A stretch of 64,000 nt of DNA, taken from assembly GCA_964036275.1 (NCBI GenBank), contig OZ038436.1, positions 7,290,579 to 7,354,578 on the forward strand, in the 5' to 3' direction. Position numbers and translations under genes: made by a program. The notes beneath the pieces were generated by a model that saw only the letters and a list, made by a program, of their open reading frames with translations, had not been told where the DNA came from and searched no databases. Positions 11,066 to 23,784 of this stretch are shown piece after piece. How positions within the stretch are numbered: the stretch's first letter is position 1; each line of letters starts with the position of its first letter. This DNA comes from Litoditis marina. Taxonomy: Eukaryota; Nematoda; Chromadorea; Rhabditida; Rhabditidae.

Positions 11066-12828
11066 ATGTCACGTCTCCTGCTTGTTTTTTTGTTCTGTGG
11101 CTTCCAGCGCCGCCTACTTCAATGAACGCCCAGGGTGCGAATTTTTCGAGAAGGGTACCGATCTAGAAGTGTTTGTGAGTATCACTATACTTGACGATGG
11201 TTCATAGTTTTGATGGTTGGAATGATGATAATTGATAAAAACTCGCACATTTCACACCCTCAACAGTACTTTGACTGCACTTCTAGGGTTGTGAATAAAG
11301 GTATGTGTAAACATTGTTCCCGGTTGAAGCGAACCCAGGTTTGTAGAGCGACAATCGAAAGCTGACCATTTCACTTAACGGGTAATGAATCCTGAACACC
11401 TAAACTACGAGTGACGAAAAAATGTTTTTCCAGCTGTTTGGCGAAAACAGGTTGTTCATCCACATGAATAGATGGTACCACAATATCACAAATGGGTTCA
11501 CAGGCCTCGCCTTCGGAGACAATTTGGTGAGACTTTGCTTTTTCGTAAAAACGTTGTTGCTAAGACCGTTTTCGTGAACAATGCAGGTTTTCTATGAAAG
11601 TGCGTCTTCTTCAAACGAAATGTTTAAACACCTAACTGTTATAAAACTTAACATCGTAATTATCTAATTCATTCTAAACACTCACACCCCTGTGCAACAC
11701 TCTTCTCTCCAGATGGACTTGGAAGTGATGTTGGTGGTGAACGTCGTGCACGAAACGAGATTTCGCACTGGTTACATCGTTGGGAACAAACCTCCAGTCT
11801 GAGACAGTTTACCATATGTGGAAGCGCTCTATGAATATAAAAGACGTGGGTTCGACGATACAATACAAAACAACATAATACAATACAATACAATACAGCA
11901 CTATACAATGTAAATCTATATTCTTTTTCTAACATAACATTGGGTGTTGTATGAAGATGTTGTTGACGTCAACGAAAGCTGGCAAGTTGGAGGATGACAC
12001 TCTTGAAAAAACTACGGATGTCCTACAAAAGGCGGTCTGTTGCTTCCGAAAGGCAGACACTGAGAAAAATCATTACAAACGTGCACTTTCTCAGCATAGG
12101 CGTTGCCGTGTATTGTTCAAAACGCAGTTGATAGTCATCTGTCAAAATTTCCGCTTCCGTGACATTCAGGCGTGAGATTCAACGATTCAGCGCAAAACAC
12201 ACGACTGGAACCGTGTCAGACCATCTCTGAGAAGGTGAAGAAAATTAAAATAACGCGAACAAATATGATGTTACTCAAGATAAAAACATGAACGTTATGA
12301 TGTCTTTAAGTTACTACGGCTCTTCAACTGTATCGTCCTCTCACGTCTACTGGACCTCACCGCAAGGACCTGTCAGAGTGCTCCACCTGGCATGTGAGTT
12401 TGAAACTAAAATCTAGAAGATACAGTTACTGAACCCGACAACAAAAAAATATTCAGCGTCAAAAAGTTAATCTCAGTAAAAGCGTAGGAAAAAAACCGAA
12501 ACATTGAGAAACGCAGCTGTACGGATAGTATGAATAGTTGTCCTGTTTTCATATTTAGTGCTAGAAGAGCTTTTCGCTACATACATAGAACTGAATCTGA
12601 TTATTCCGACACACTTTTCAATGTTTTCAGTTCTCACGACATATAGTGACAACATTTTACAGGTAATAAGTAGTAGCGTAGGTTCGAAGAGATGCAGGAT
12701 AAAATCTGAGCAGCGTGATACTCTGGCGTCTCTTTATCGAATCTTTTTGATTTCAGATAGTGGATGGAATTTTCGGAAAAAATTTCACCGTAGCGAAATC
12801 ATACCGAATTTGTCCGAAGAACTGTTGA
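11066..12828 (+). pseudogene. Broken DOMON-like secreted protein gene
   Basis: All five exons of the 6904 gene can be found with the same phases: 11066-11174, 11434-11526, 11713-11845, 12311-12393 (83 bp, same as the intact copy), 12757-12828. Exon 2 keeps ITNGFTGLAFGDNL, exon 4 the RPLTSTGPHRKDL strand, exon 5 ends ICPKNC. Two lesions are visible. Exon 1 has one base too many, in or next to a seven-T run at about 11083, so the signal peptide runs out of frame into a stop. Exon 3 has TGA at 11800-11802 where the homologues read Met-Asp. Splice sites are otherwise kept, so it looks like a recent loss. A sequencing slip could explain the first lesion but not the second. Confidence 0.75.
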
Positions 12829-13104
12829 TAGTGAGGGTTTGCGATATCTTGTAATGAATTTCAAAGTTAATAAACATTCCGTCATCGCATGATATATCTA
12901 CACAAACACATCTAGTATGTGATGTAGCATGTTGTTGCTCTCGATCGAGGAACCGCGGTAGAACATGAGAAAAAAATGTGTTTTTGTGTGAAATCTAGTC
13001 AGAATTAACTAATTGTATTGGATTGGTTGAACTGAGAAATAAGTGGTATGCTTAGCCTCTACCCCATTCGTAACCACTCAAATCCCGATACCTTTCCATT
13101 GAGA

Positions 13105-16100
13105 ATTCTCTGCGAGAAGAATCAGAGATAGAGGGGAGTAGGAAGGTAGAGGATATTCATTCTTCTGTGTACCGGATTTAGACTGGACATAGACTATGTA
13201 TCCAACTTCCCATGGCTGGTAGTAATGGTATGCCTAGAAGTGTATTTCTTGTGGTCGGTTAGTTCTCAGTATTATGGAGAATAGTTATAACGAGGTGCGA
13301 ACAAGTAGTTGGGACTCATTCTCAAACAGAGAGAATAAGAGAAGGGAGATAGAGGGGGAAGTAGGAAGGGAGAGGGTATTTATTCTTCTGTGTACCGGAT
13401 ATAGACTGGACAGAGACTATGTATCCAACTTCCCATGGTTGGTAGTAATGGTATGCCTAGAAGTGTATTTCTTGTGGTCGGTTAGTTCTCAGTATTATGG
13501 AGAATAGTTATAACGAGGTGCGAACAAGTAGTAGGGACACATTCTCAAACAGAGAGAAAGAGAGAGGGGAGATAGAGGGGGAAGTAGGAAGGGAGAGGAT
13601 ATTTATTCTTCTGTGTACCGGATATAGACTGGACAGAGACTATGTATCCAACTTCCCATGGTTGGTAGTAATGGTATGCCTAGAAGTGTATTTCTTGTGG
13701 TCGGTTAGTTCTCAGTATTATGGAGAATAGTTATAACGAGGTGCGAACAAGTAGTAGGGACACATTCTCAAACAGAGAGAAAGAGAGAGGGGAGATAGAG
13801 GGGGAAGTAGGAAGGGAGAGGATATTTATTCTTCTGTGTACCGGATATAGACTGGACAGAGACTATGTATCCAACTTCCCATGGTTGGTAGTAATGGTAT
13901 GCCTAGAAGTGTATTTCTTGTGGTCGGTTAGTTCTCAGTATTATGGAGAATAGTTATAACGAGGTGCGAACAAGTAGTTGGGACACATTCTCAAACAGAG
14001 AGAAGAGAGGGGAGATAGAGGGGGAAGTAGGAAGGGAGAGGATATTTATTCTTCTGTGTACCGGATATAGACTGGACAGAGACTATGTATCCAACTTCCC
14101 ATGGCTGGTAGTAATGGTATGCCTAGAAGTGTATTTCTTGTGGTCGGTTAGTTCTCAGTATTATCGAGAATAGTTATAACGAAATGCGAACAAGTAGTAG
14201 GGACACATTCTCAAACAGAGAGAAAGAGAGAGGGGAGATAGAGGGGGAAGTAGGATGGGAGAGGATATTTATTCTTCTGTGTACCGGATATAGACTGGAC
14301 AGAGACTATGTATCCAACTTCCCATGGTTGGTAGTAATGGTATGCCTAGAAGTGTATTTCTTGTGGTCGGTTAGTTCTCAGTATTATGGAGAATAGTTAT
14401 AACGAAATGCGAACAAGTAGTAGGGACACATTCTCAAACAGAGAGAAGAGAGGGGAGATAGAGGGGGAAGTAGGAAGGGAGAGGATATTTATTCTTCTGT
14501 GTACCGGATATAGACTGGACAGAGACTATGTATCCAACTTCCCATGGTTGGTAGTAATGGTATGCCTAGAAGTGTATTTCTTGTGGTCGGTTAGTTCTCA
14601 GTATTATCGAGAATAGTTATAACGAAATGCGAACAAGTAGTAGGGACACATTCTCAAACAGAGAGAAAGAGAGAGGGGAGATAGAGGGGGAAGTAGGATG
14701 GGAGAGGATATTTATTCTTCTGTGTACCGGATATAGACTGGACAGAGACTATGTATCCAACTTCCCATGGTTGGTAGTAATGGTATGCCTAGAAGTGTAT
14801 TTCTTGTGGTCGGTTAGTTCTCAGTATTATGGAGAATAGTTATAACGAGGTGCGAACAAGTAGTTGGGACTCATTCTCAAACAGAGAGAATAAGAGAAGG
14901 GAGATAGAGGGGGAAGTAGGAAGGGAGAGGGTATTTATTCTTCTGTGTACCGGATATAGACTGGACAGAGACTATGTATTCAACTTCCCATGGTTGGTAG
15001 TAATGGTATGCCTAGAAGTGTATTTCTTGTGGTCGGTTAGTTCTCAGTATTATGGAGAATAGTTATAACGAGGTGCGAACAAGTAGTTGGGACACATTCT
15101 CAAACAGAGAGAGAGAAGAGAGAGAGATAGAGGGGGAAGTAGGAAGGGAGAGGATATGTATTCTTCTGTGTACCGGATATAGACTGGACATAGACTATGT
15201 ATCCAACTTCCCATGGCTGGTAGTAATGGTATGCCTAGAAGTGTATTTCTTGTGGTCGGTTAGTTCTCAGTATTATGGAGAATAGTTATAACGAGGTGCG
15301 AACAAGTAGTTGGGACACATTCTCAAACAGAGAGAGAGAAGAGAGAGAGATAGAGGGGGAAGTAGGAAGGGAGAGGGTATTTATTCTTCTGTGTACCGGA
15401 TATAGACTGGACAGAGACTATGTATCCAACTTCCCATGGTTGGTAGTAATGGTATGCCTAGAAGTGTATTTCTTGTGGTCGGTTAGTTCTCAGTATTATG
15501 GAGAATAGTTATAACGAGGTGCGAACAAGTAGTTGGGACTCATTCTCAAACAGAGAGAGAGAAGAGAGAGAGATAGAGGGGGAAGTAGGAAGGGAGAGGA
15601 TATTTATTCTTCTGTGTACCGGATATAGACTGGACATAGACTATGTATCCAACTTCCCATGGCTGGTAGTAATGGTATGCCTAGAAGTGTATTTCTTGTG
15701 GTCGGTTAGTTCTCAGTATTATGGAGAATAGTTATAACGAGGTGCGAACAAGTAGTTGGGACACATTCTCAAACAGAGAGAGAGAAGAGAGAGAGATAGA
15801 GGGGGAAGTAGGAAGGGAGAGGATATTTATTCTTCTGTGTACCGGATATAGACTGGACAGAGACTATGTATCCAACTTCCCATGGTTGGTAGTAATGGTA
15901 TGCCTAGAAGTGTATTTCTTGTGGTCGGTTAGTTCTCAGTATTATGGAGAATAGTTATAACGAGGTGCGAACAAGTAGTTGGGACTCATTCTCAAACAGA
16001 GAGAAAGAGAGAGGGGAGATAGAGGGGGAAGTAGGAAGGGAGAGGATATTTATTCTTCTGTGTACCGGATATAGACTGGACAGAGACTATGTATCCAACT

Positions 16101-19100
16101 TCCCATGGCTGGTAGTAATGGTATGCCTAGAAGTGTATTTCTTGTGGTCGGTTAGTTCTCAGTATTATGGAGAATAGTTATAACGAGGTGCGAACAAGTA
16201 GTTGGGACACATTCTCAAACAGAGAGAAAGAGAGAGGGGAGATAGAGGGGGAAGTAGGAAGGAAGAGGATATTTATTCTTCTGTGTACCGGATATAGACT
16301 GGACAGAGACTATGTATCCAACTTCCCATGGCTGGTAGTAATGGTATGCCTAGAAGTGTATTTCTTGTGGTCGGTTAGTTCTCAGTATTATGGAGAATAG
16401 TTATAACGAGGTGCGAACAAGTAGTTGGGACTCATTCTCAAACAGAGAGAAAGAGAGAGGGGAGATAGAGGGGGAAGTAGGAAGGGAGAGGATATTTATT
16501 CTTCTGTGTACCGGATATAGACTGGACAGAGACTATGTATCCAACTTCCCATGGTTGGTAGTAATGGTATGCCTAGAAGTGTATTTCTTGTGGTCGGTTA
16601 GTTCTCAGTATTATGGAGAATAGTTATAACGAGGTGCGAACAAGTAGTAGGGACACATTCTCAAACAGAGAGAAAGAGAGAGGGGAGATAGAGGGGGAAG
16701 TAGGAAGGAAGAGGATATTTATTCTTCTGTGTACCGGATATAGACTGGACAGAGACTATGTATCCAACTTCCCATGGTTGGTAGTAATGGTATGCCTAGA
16801 AGTGTATTTGTGGTCGGTTAGTTCTCAGTATTATGGAGAATAGTTATAACGAGGTGCGAACAAGTAGTTGGGACACATTCTCAAACAGAGAGAGAGAGAG
16901 AAGAGAGAGATAGAGGGGGAAGTAGGAAGGGAGAGGATATTTATTCTTCTGTGTACCGGATATAGACTGGACAGAGACTATGTATCCAACTTCCCATGGT
17001 TGGTAGTAATGGTATGCCTAGAAGTGTATTTCTTGTGGTCGGTTAGTTCTCAGTATTATGGAGAATAGTTATAACGAGGTGCGAACAAGTAGTAGGGACA
17101 CATTCTCAAACAGAGAGAAAGAGAGAAGGGAGATAGAGGGGGAAGTAGGAAGGGAGAGGATATTTATTATTCTGTGTACCGGATATAGACTGGACAGAGA
17201 CTATGTATCCAACTTCCCATGGTTGGTAGTAATGGTATGCCTAGAAGTGTATTTCTTGTGGTCGGTTAGTTCTCAGTATTATGGAGAATAGTTATAACGA
17301 GGTGCGAACAAGTAGTTGGGACACATTCTCAAACAGAGAGAGAGAAGAGAGAGAGATAGAGGGGGAAGTAGGAAGGGAGAGGATATTTATTATTCTGTGT
17401 ACCGGATATAGACTGGACAGAGACTATGTATCCAACTTCCCATGGTTGGTAGTAATGGTATGCCTAGAAGTGTATTTCTTGTGGTCGGTTAGTTCTCAGT
17501 ATTATGGAGAATAGTTATAACGAGGTGCGAACAAGTAGTAGGGACACATTCTCAAACAGAGAGAAAGAGAAGGGAGAGATAGAGGGAAGTAGGAAGGGAG
17601 AGGATATTTATTCTTCTGTGTACCGGATATAGACTGGACAGAGACTATGTATCCAACTTCCCATGGTTGGTAGTAATGGTATGCCTAGAAGTGTATTTCT
17701 TGTGGTCGGTTAGTTCTCAGTATTATGGAGAATAGTTATAACGAGGTGCGAACAAGTAGTAGGGACACATTCTCAAACAGAGAGAAAGAGAGAAGGGAGA
17801 TAGAGGGGGAAGTAGGAAGGGAGAGGATATTTATTATTCTGTGTACCGGATATAGACTGGACAGAGACTATGTATCCAACTTCCCATGGTTGGTAGTAAT
17901 GGTATGCCTAGAAGTGTATTTCTTGTGGTCGGTTAGTTCTCAGTATTATGGAGAATAGTTATAACGAGGTGCGAACAAGTAGTTGGGACACATTCTCAAA
18001 CAGAGAGAGAGAGAAGAGAGAGATAGAGGGGGAAGTAGGAAGGGAGAGGATATTTATTCTTCTGTGTACCGGATATAGACTGGACAGAGACTATGTATCC
18101 AACTTCCCATGGTTGGTAGTAATGGTATGCCTAGAAGTGTATTTCTTGTGGTCGGTTAGTTCTCAGTATTATGGAGAATAGTTATAACGAGGTGCGAACA
18201 AGTAGTAGGGACACATTCTCAAACAGAGAGAAAGAGAAGGGAGAGATAGAGGGAAGTAGGAAGGGAGAGGATATTTATTCTTCTGTGTACCGGATATAGA
18301 CTGGACAGAGACTATGTATCCAACTTCCCATGGTTGGTAGTAATGGTATGCCTAGAAGTGTATTTCTTGTGGTCGGTTAGTTCTCAGTATTATGGAGAAT
18401 AGTTATAACGAGGTGCGAACAAGTAGTAGGGACACATTCTCAAACAGAGAGAAAGAGAGAGGGGAGATAGAGGGGGAAGTAGGAAGGAAGAGGATATTTA
18501 TTCTTCTGTGTACCGGATATAGACTGGACAGAGACTATGTATCCAACTTCCCATGGTTGGTAGTAATGGTATGCCTAGAAGTGTATTTCTTGTGGTCGGT
18601 TAGTTCTCAGTATTATGGAGAATTGTTATAACGAGGTGCGAACAAGTAGTAGTGACACATTCTCAAACAGAGAGAAAGAGAGAAGGGAGATAGAGAGGGG
18701 AAGTAGGAAGGGAGAGGATATTTATTCTTCTGTGTACCGGATATAGACTGGACAGAGACTATGTATCCAACTTCCCATGGTTGGTAGTAATGGTATGCCT
18801 AGAAGTGTATTTCTTGTGGTCGGTTAGTTCTCAGTATTATGGAGAATAGTTATAACGAGGTGCGAACAAGTAGTTGGGACACATTCTCAAACAGAGAGAA
18901 AGAGAGAAGGGAGATAGAGAGGGGAAGTAGGAAGGGAGAGGATATTTATTATTCTGTGTACCGGATATAGACTGGACATAGACTATGTATCCAACTTCCC
19001 ATGGTTGGTAGTAATGGTATGCCTAGAAGTGTATTTCTTGTGGTCGGTTAGTTCTCAGTATTATGGAGAATAGTTATAACGAGGTGCGAACAAGTAGTTG

Positions 19101-19470
19101 GGACACATTCTCAAACAGAGAGAAAGAGAGAGGGGAGATAGAGGGGGAAGTAGGAAGGGAGAGGATATTTATTCTTCTGTGTACCGGATATAGACTGGAC
19201 AGAGACTATGTATCCAACTTCCCATGGTTGGTAGTAATGGTATGCCTAGAAGTGTATTTCTTGTGGTCGGTTAGTTCTCAGTATTATGGAGAATAGTTAT
19301 AACGAGGTGCGAACAAGTAGTAGGGACACATTCTCAACTAGAGAGAGAGAAGGGAAAGAGAAAGTGAGAGAGAGAGAGAGAGAGGAAGAGAGGGAAAGAG
19401 GGAAAAGGGAGGTAGAGGGAGAAGTAGGAAGGGAGAGGAGATTTCTGTGTACCGGATATAGACTTGGCAG
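13105..19470. repeat. 223-bp tandem satellite array (about 28 monomers)
   Basis: Monomers follow each other at 13274, 13497, 13720, 13943 and so on to 19286, with small length changes in the GAGA-rich segment (220, 223, 225 bp). Each carries CCATGG, GTATGCCTAGAAGTGTATTTC and TGTACCGGATATAGACTGG. The left end (13105-13270) and right end (19320-19470) are more diverged, as is usual for array edges. Each monomer holds a 70-79-codon open frame in one of the three frames, whose stop lies within ATGGAGAATAG, overlapping the next ATG. Since 223 is not a multiple of three and no fixed phase is kept, this is not a gene. Higher-order patterns are present. Confidence 0.95.
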
Positions 19471-19479
19471 AGACTATAC

Positions 19480-22460
19480 AAAATCTCATGAAAAAAACAG
19501 CTTCTTCGAGGGCAAGAAGAAAAAAGAAAGATTGAAATGAACAGCCATTTTTATTTCATTCTCAAAAGTGTTCCAGAATTAGGAGAAATGGACAGAAGTC
19601 AGCGCTGTTCAATGTTTCACCCCCTCTACTTAAGCTCGGAGTTGTTGTTCTGATAATCGGTGAGACAATGTTTCAGGCGAATGAACCAGTCAGCGTACAA
19701 CTGAATAAGTTCTCTTATTTCTTCCAAATTTTATGTTGACAGAAAACTCCGTATTACCAAAGCAACGCCCTCGATTTCCTCATACACAAAGTAGTTGTAA
19801 AGTAGTTGTAAAGTAGTTGTAAAGTAAGTGATCTAGAATGAAAAGCGGGGGACCTGGTTTTCTAAAGCAAAATGTGGTTTTTACCGTCAGTTTGTACGGT
19901 AATTTAATTTCAGTTTTAGGTTACCTAACGGTTACCAGTGAGGTGACCTGAAAAACGATTATCAAAAACCGGTTAGGTTACCAAAAAACCCGGTTACAAA
20001 TAGAATTGGCCCTCGTTTGGTTTATTTTTGGTTTAGATGGTTTTTCCGAAGTTGAGTATAGGGGGGAGATATAATGTGGTTGAGTGTAGCACTCACTTTG
20101 TATAAGGCTTGGGCAAACGCAATTTCAATCCACTGTACAGTCCTCTACTATATTTGAAAATCTACTAGCTGAAAATTACATTATCAAGCGAAAAGGCCAG
20201 ACTTTCGCCAGGATTCGTTGTTAGACGTTATTAAGTTCCATTTTACGAGAATGAGATTTATATTTAGTAAACTAGGACGAAATGAGACCAGTTGTCTTGC
20301 TCAAATTGAGAATTGCGTATACGACACAGCAAATTGTATAATCTCGGATGCTGAAGATTCTATGATAAATAGAACCCCTTATTTTGAGCCCTCATTTTTT
20401 CTACCAATTATTGTTCTGGAATTTAAATACGAGCGAGAGAGGTTGCGCGGTTGAGTGTTGCACTCACTTTATTTGAGTCTGAGGCGAGCGCAACTGCAAT
20501 AGAAGATGACTTTCTTTATCAGCAATATTCGAAAATGAGCGGAAAATTTGTTAAATTTGTGAGTATGTTATTCCTCTCTCAATGTTTGAGTCTTAACTTT
20601 TTAAACCTGCCCAATATTTCAATTATTTCTTATCTTATTCTAATTGAGTTTCTATTTCGGTCACCAGATTGCGATACCCACAGTGTCTCTTTTGAAAGCA
20701 GGATAGAATGTGTTGTAAACCGACAGATTATTATGACTTTTCATCATGTGTTGGGCATAACTATATAGTATTATTTGAGAGAATACAAAAATAATAATTG
20801 AATAATTGAATATCCACTCATGAGAGATTTTAACAAAGGTATTTTATCAAAATGACAATGAGTGTTTATGAGCATGAATGTAAGTTTACTACTAGTTTTA
20901 GCTACATTACATGAAGAGAAAAAGGGTGATGTATAAATAGTTGATACTTTGTTTACATCAAACGAAAAGCATCTTCAGTCGCCTTCAGATAATTTCTCTA
21001 CGATATTTGAAAATGAGCAAAAAGCTAAATCTGTTAGTATGTTATTCCTCTCTCAATGTTTGAGTCTTAACTATTCAAACCTGTCCAATACTTCAATTAT
21101 TTCTTATCTTATTCTAATTGGGTTTCTATTTCGGTCACCAGATTGCGACACCCGCAGTGTCTCTTTTGAATGGAGGATAGAATGTGTTGTAAACCGACAG
21201 ACTATTATGACTTTTTATCAGGGGTTGGGCATAATTATATAATGTTAGTTGAAAGAATATTTGAATGTTTGAATATCCAACCACAAAACATTTGCATAAT
21301 TTTACTTGTATGTATTTGATAGACACTGTTCTTAGATGAATAATGAATGAATAAAAGGTTCATGATAATTTGTGTGAGATCATATCCGAATCTAGTTCTG
21401 AACACTCGAAAAGACACTAAAAACTGTGATGAAATAGTCTCAGTGAAACATCTATCGATAGGTGGAACTGTCCATTTTTGGCATATATTGAAGAAGATTG
21501 GCAATGAAGACATGAACTCATTTCGGAAACTTAATCATTGTCAGGCTCTCAGTGATACGAAACTGTGCTTTTCCGCACAGATAATGATGAGCAAGATGAA
21601 ATTTACTAGCGTATTCCTTTTTTGAACTGATCCCACATTTCCTTCGTTTGAGCGGTTCAAGATTTTCAGAATTGACGATATGCAACCGTATAAAGTTCGC
21701 AAATGCGAAATAAGAGTGAACTTCTAGGCTGGGTTTGGTTTTTCTTTTTTGTGTCTCTGCTTTGTACAAACTCCCACACTCTGTTTGAGAATGTATCTCA
21801 ACTACATGTTCACACCTAGCGCCGACCACAAGAAATACACATCTAGGCATGCCATTACTACCAACCATGGGAAAACATAGTCTATGTCCAGTCTATGTCC
21901 GGTACACAGATGAAAAACCGTACACTGAGAACTTATGCATGTGAGAGGATCTTTGAACAAAATTGACCAAATTTGTACTCACTCTGGCACAAATCTGAGG
22001 CGTGAGGTACAAATTACTGTTAGAAGAGTGTTAAAAAACGCAGAAGACGTACAAGTACGTTCCGAGAATCGTTTCAACCAAGCATTTTCTGTTCACGTAA
22101 GTTTGATAAAGACTATGCGTAGGTTGCGCTATTACGTTCGTTTTCTGACAGCGGAGAATTACTGGCGCGGTTGAATGTTGCACTACAGTTACTTAACCTC
22201 AGGAGAATACGTACTGGGTTTGGTACTGTATTCTGTTAACAGCGCATAGTTTCGCAACAGATTAGGCTGGCCATGATGAGTCACCAACTTGAAGTTGGAA
22301 TTTACTTGAAACTCCGGGAAAACTCGAAATACATACATATTATGACCGAATTCTGCGTTTTTCCGTTTTACAGCAGTCGAATGTTTCATTCGGGATTTCT
22401 AATACTTGTTGTATATTCAAATTTACTATCTATCTCATGTTATCTCACCAATTAGATTTT
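19480..22460. other. Duplicated non-genic sequence
   Basis: Holds an 11-bp minisatellite (AAGTAGTTGTA, 19792-19828), a GGTTACC-rich repeat (19880-20005) also found at 60155-60300, and a direct duplication: 20560-20770 and 21035-21245 share TTATTCCTCTCTCAATGTTTG and TCGGTCACCAGATTGCGA. No exon with proper splice sites recognised. Confidence 0.6.
21750..21915 (-). repeat. Single inverted, diverged satellite monomer
   Basis: The reverse complement carries TGTGTACCGGACATAGACTGG, CCATGGTTGGTAGTAATGG and CATGCCTAGATGTGTATTTCTTG, and CTCAAACAGAGTG, matching the monomer of the array that ends 2.3 kb to the left, but in opposite orientation and with several changes. Confidence 0.85.
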
Positions 22461-22463
22461 AGC

Positions 22464-22613
22464 ACGTGTGGCGGTATCAATTAGAGGAGTTCGCACCTCT
22501 GTTTCCCAGGCCAAAAAGAGAAAGGGGAGGAGTCAATTGACCCCCCTCCCCTCTGAAACATTCCAGTACACAACTCAGTATTCAGTTCACTTCTCGTAGT
22601 GTACAGCTCTCCA
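22464..22613 (+). repeat. Triplicated element upstream of the bHLH gene, copy 1
   Basis: Starts GCACGTGTGGCGGTATCAAT (contains the E-box CACGTG), then AGAGGAGTTCGCACCTCT (inverted AGAGG/CCTCT), TTTCCCAGGCC, a purine run and CCCTCCCCTCTGAAAC, and closes with a GTACAC...GTGTAC inverted pair. Confidence 0.8.
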
Positions 22614-23055
22614 GTTTTAGGAGTAACCGGTGTTGATATCATTTTTGAATCTTACAAAATTTATAATACACCTTACCAAAACTATGCGTAACACTAGCCT
22701 ATCATAGTTACATTTCTCTTAGTGAACTCAACGTCTACACTCTATTTAGTTTTTGTTAATCTCTTTGACTTTGAAACCGCCTAATACTAAAGTTTTGACT
22801 ACATCCGGAGTTTATATCATTGTTCCCTATTGCAGTTTCAGCTCCATTGTTTTTCGAACTATTTTTCACATGCAAAAACATGTGTAAGTTTTTTATCCTT
22901 ATATCTCACTTCTAACTCCATCTTTGTAAACTTACAAAGTTTAAGTTGAACTCAAAATCTACTGAATTAATCTCACCAGCAACCTTCCAACCTAGTTTCC
23001 CCAGTTAATTGAACTTTCTATCTCTCGCACAAGTAATCTCTCCAATTATGTGTTC

Positions 23056-23208
23056 ACACGTGTGGCGTATCAATTAGAGCGGTTCGCACCTCAGTTTCCC
23101 AGGCCAAAAAGAGAAAGAGGCGGAGTGAACTGACCCCCTCCCCTCTGAAACACTTCAGTATACAACTCAGTATTTACTTCACTTCTCGTAGTGTACACTC
23201 CCTTTTTG
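23056..23208 (+). repeat. Triplicated element upstream of the bHLH gene, copy 2
   Basis: ACACGTGTGGCGTATCAATT onward matches copy 1 at most positions over about 145 bp; its upstream 150 bp also match those of copy 3 (AATCTACTGAATT, CAACCTAGTTTC, CCAGTTAATTGA). Confidence 0.8.
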
Positions 23209-23632
23209 AAGTGATAGTATTATTCTTACAAAAAAATACATTTTAACTGATTCTACTCAAATTATGAGAACATAAAGACAACTATCTTTACGTTTTTCTC
23301 ATATCACCTACGCATTCTATACTTTTTCGCGTTTGAACTTAATATTTCAACTAGAGAACCGCGAAAATAAAGCAAATTTGGCCTATAATAAATTTTCTTG
23401 ACTTCGTTACACATAAATATTCTATTCTTCAACTAATCTGAATCGACCATGTAATTTATTTTCAAGATCTGTGCGACATTTATTATTTCTTCGCTAAGTT
23501 CTAACTCCATATTTCTAAACTTACAAACTCTAATTTGAGTTGAAAATCTACTGAATTCATCTTATCAGCAACCATTCAACCTAGTTTCACCAGTTAATTG
23601 ATCTCGCACAGGTTATCTCCCCAACTATGTGT

Positions 23633-23784
23633 TTACACGTGTGGCGGTATCAATTAGAGGGGTTCACACCTCTGTTTCTCAGGCCCAAAAGAGAAAAGAG
23701 GCGGAGTCAACTGACCCCTCCCCCTCGGAAACATTTCAATGTACAATTCATCATTCACTTCATCGAGTGTACAGTTGTTGTTTC
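23633..23784 (+). repeat. Triplicated element upstream of the bHLH gene, copy 3
   Basis: Third copy, 577 bp after copy 2 and about 440 bp before the bHLH start exon. E-box CACGTG kept; TTTCCCAGG has become TTTCTCAGG. Confidence 0.8.

Noticed and set aside
20218..21242. Two similar ORFs as a duplicated gene
   Set aside because: The similarity comes from a direct DNA duplication; the frames start at different places and no splice sites or motifs support coding.
22464..22613. Triplicated element as a pol III tRNA gene
   Set aside because: GGTTCGCACCT resembles a B box, but the A-box-like word is too close and no cloverleaf can be drawn.
22464..23784. LAG-1 (Notch effector) sites in the triplicated element
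   Set aside because: The best match is CTGGGAA, not RTGGGAA, and copy 3 has lost it.
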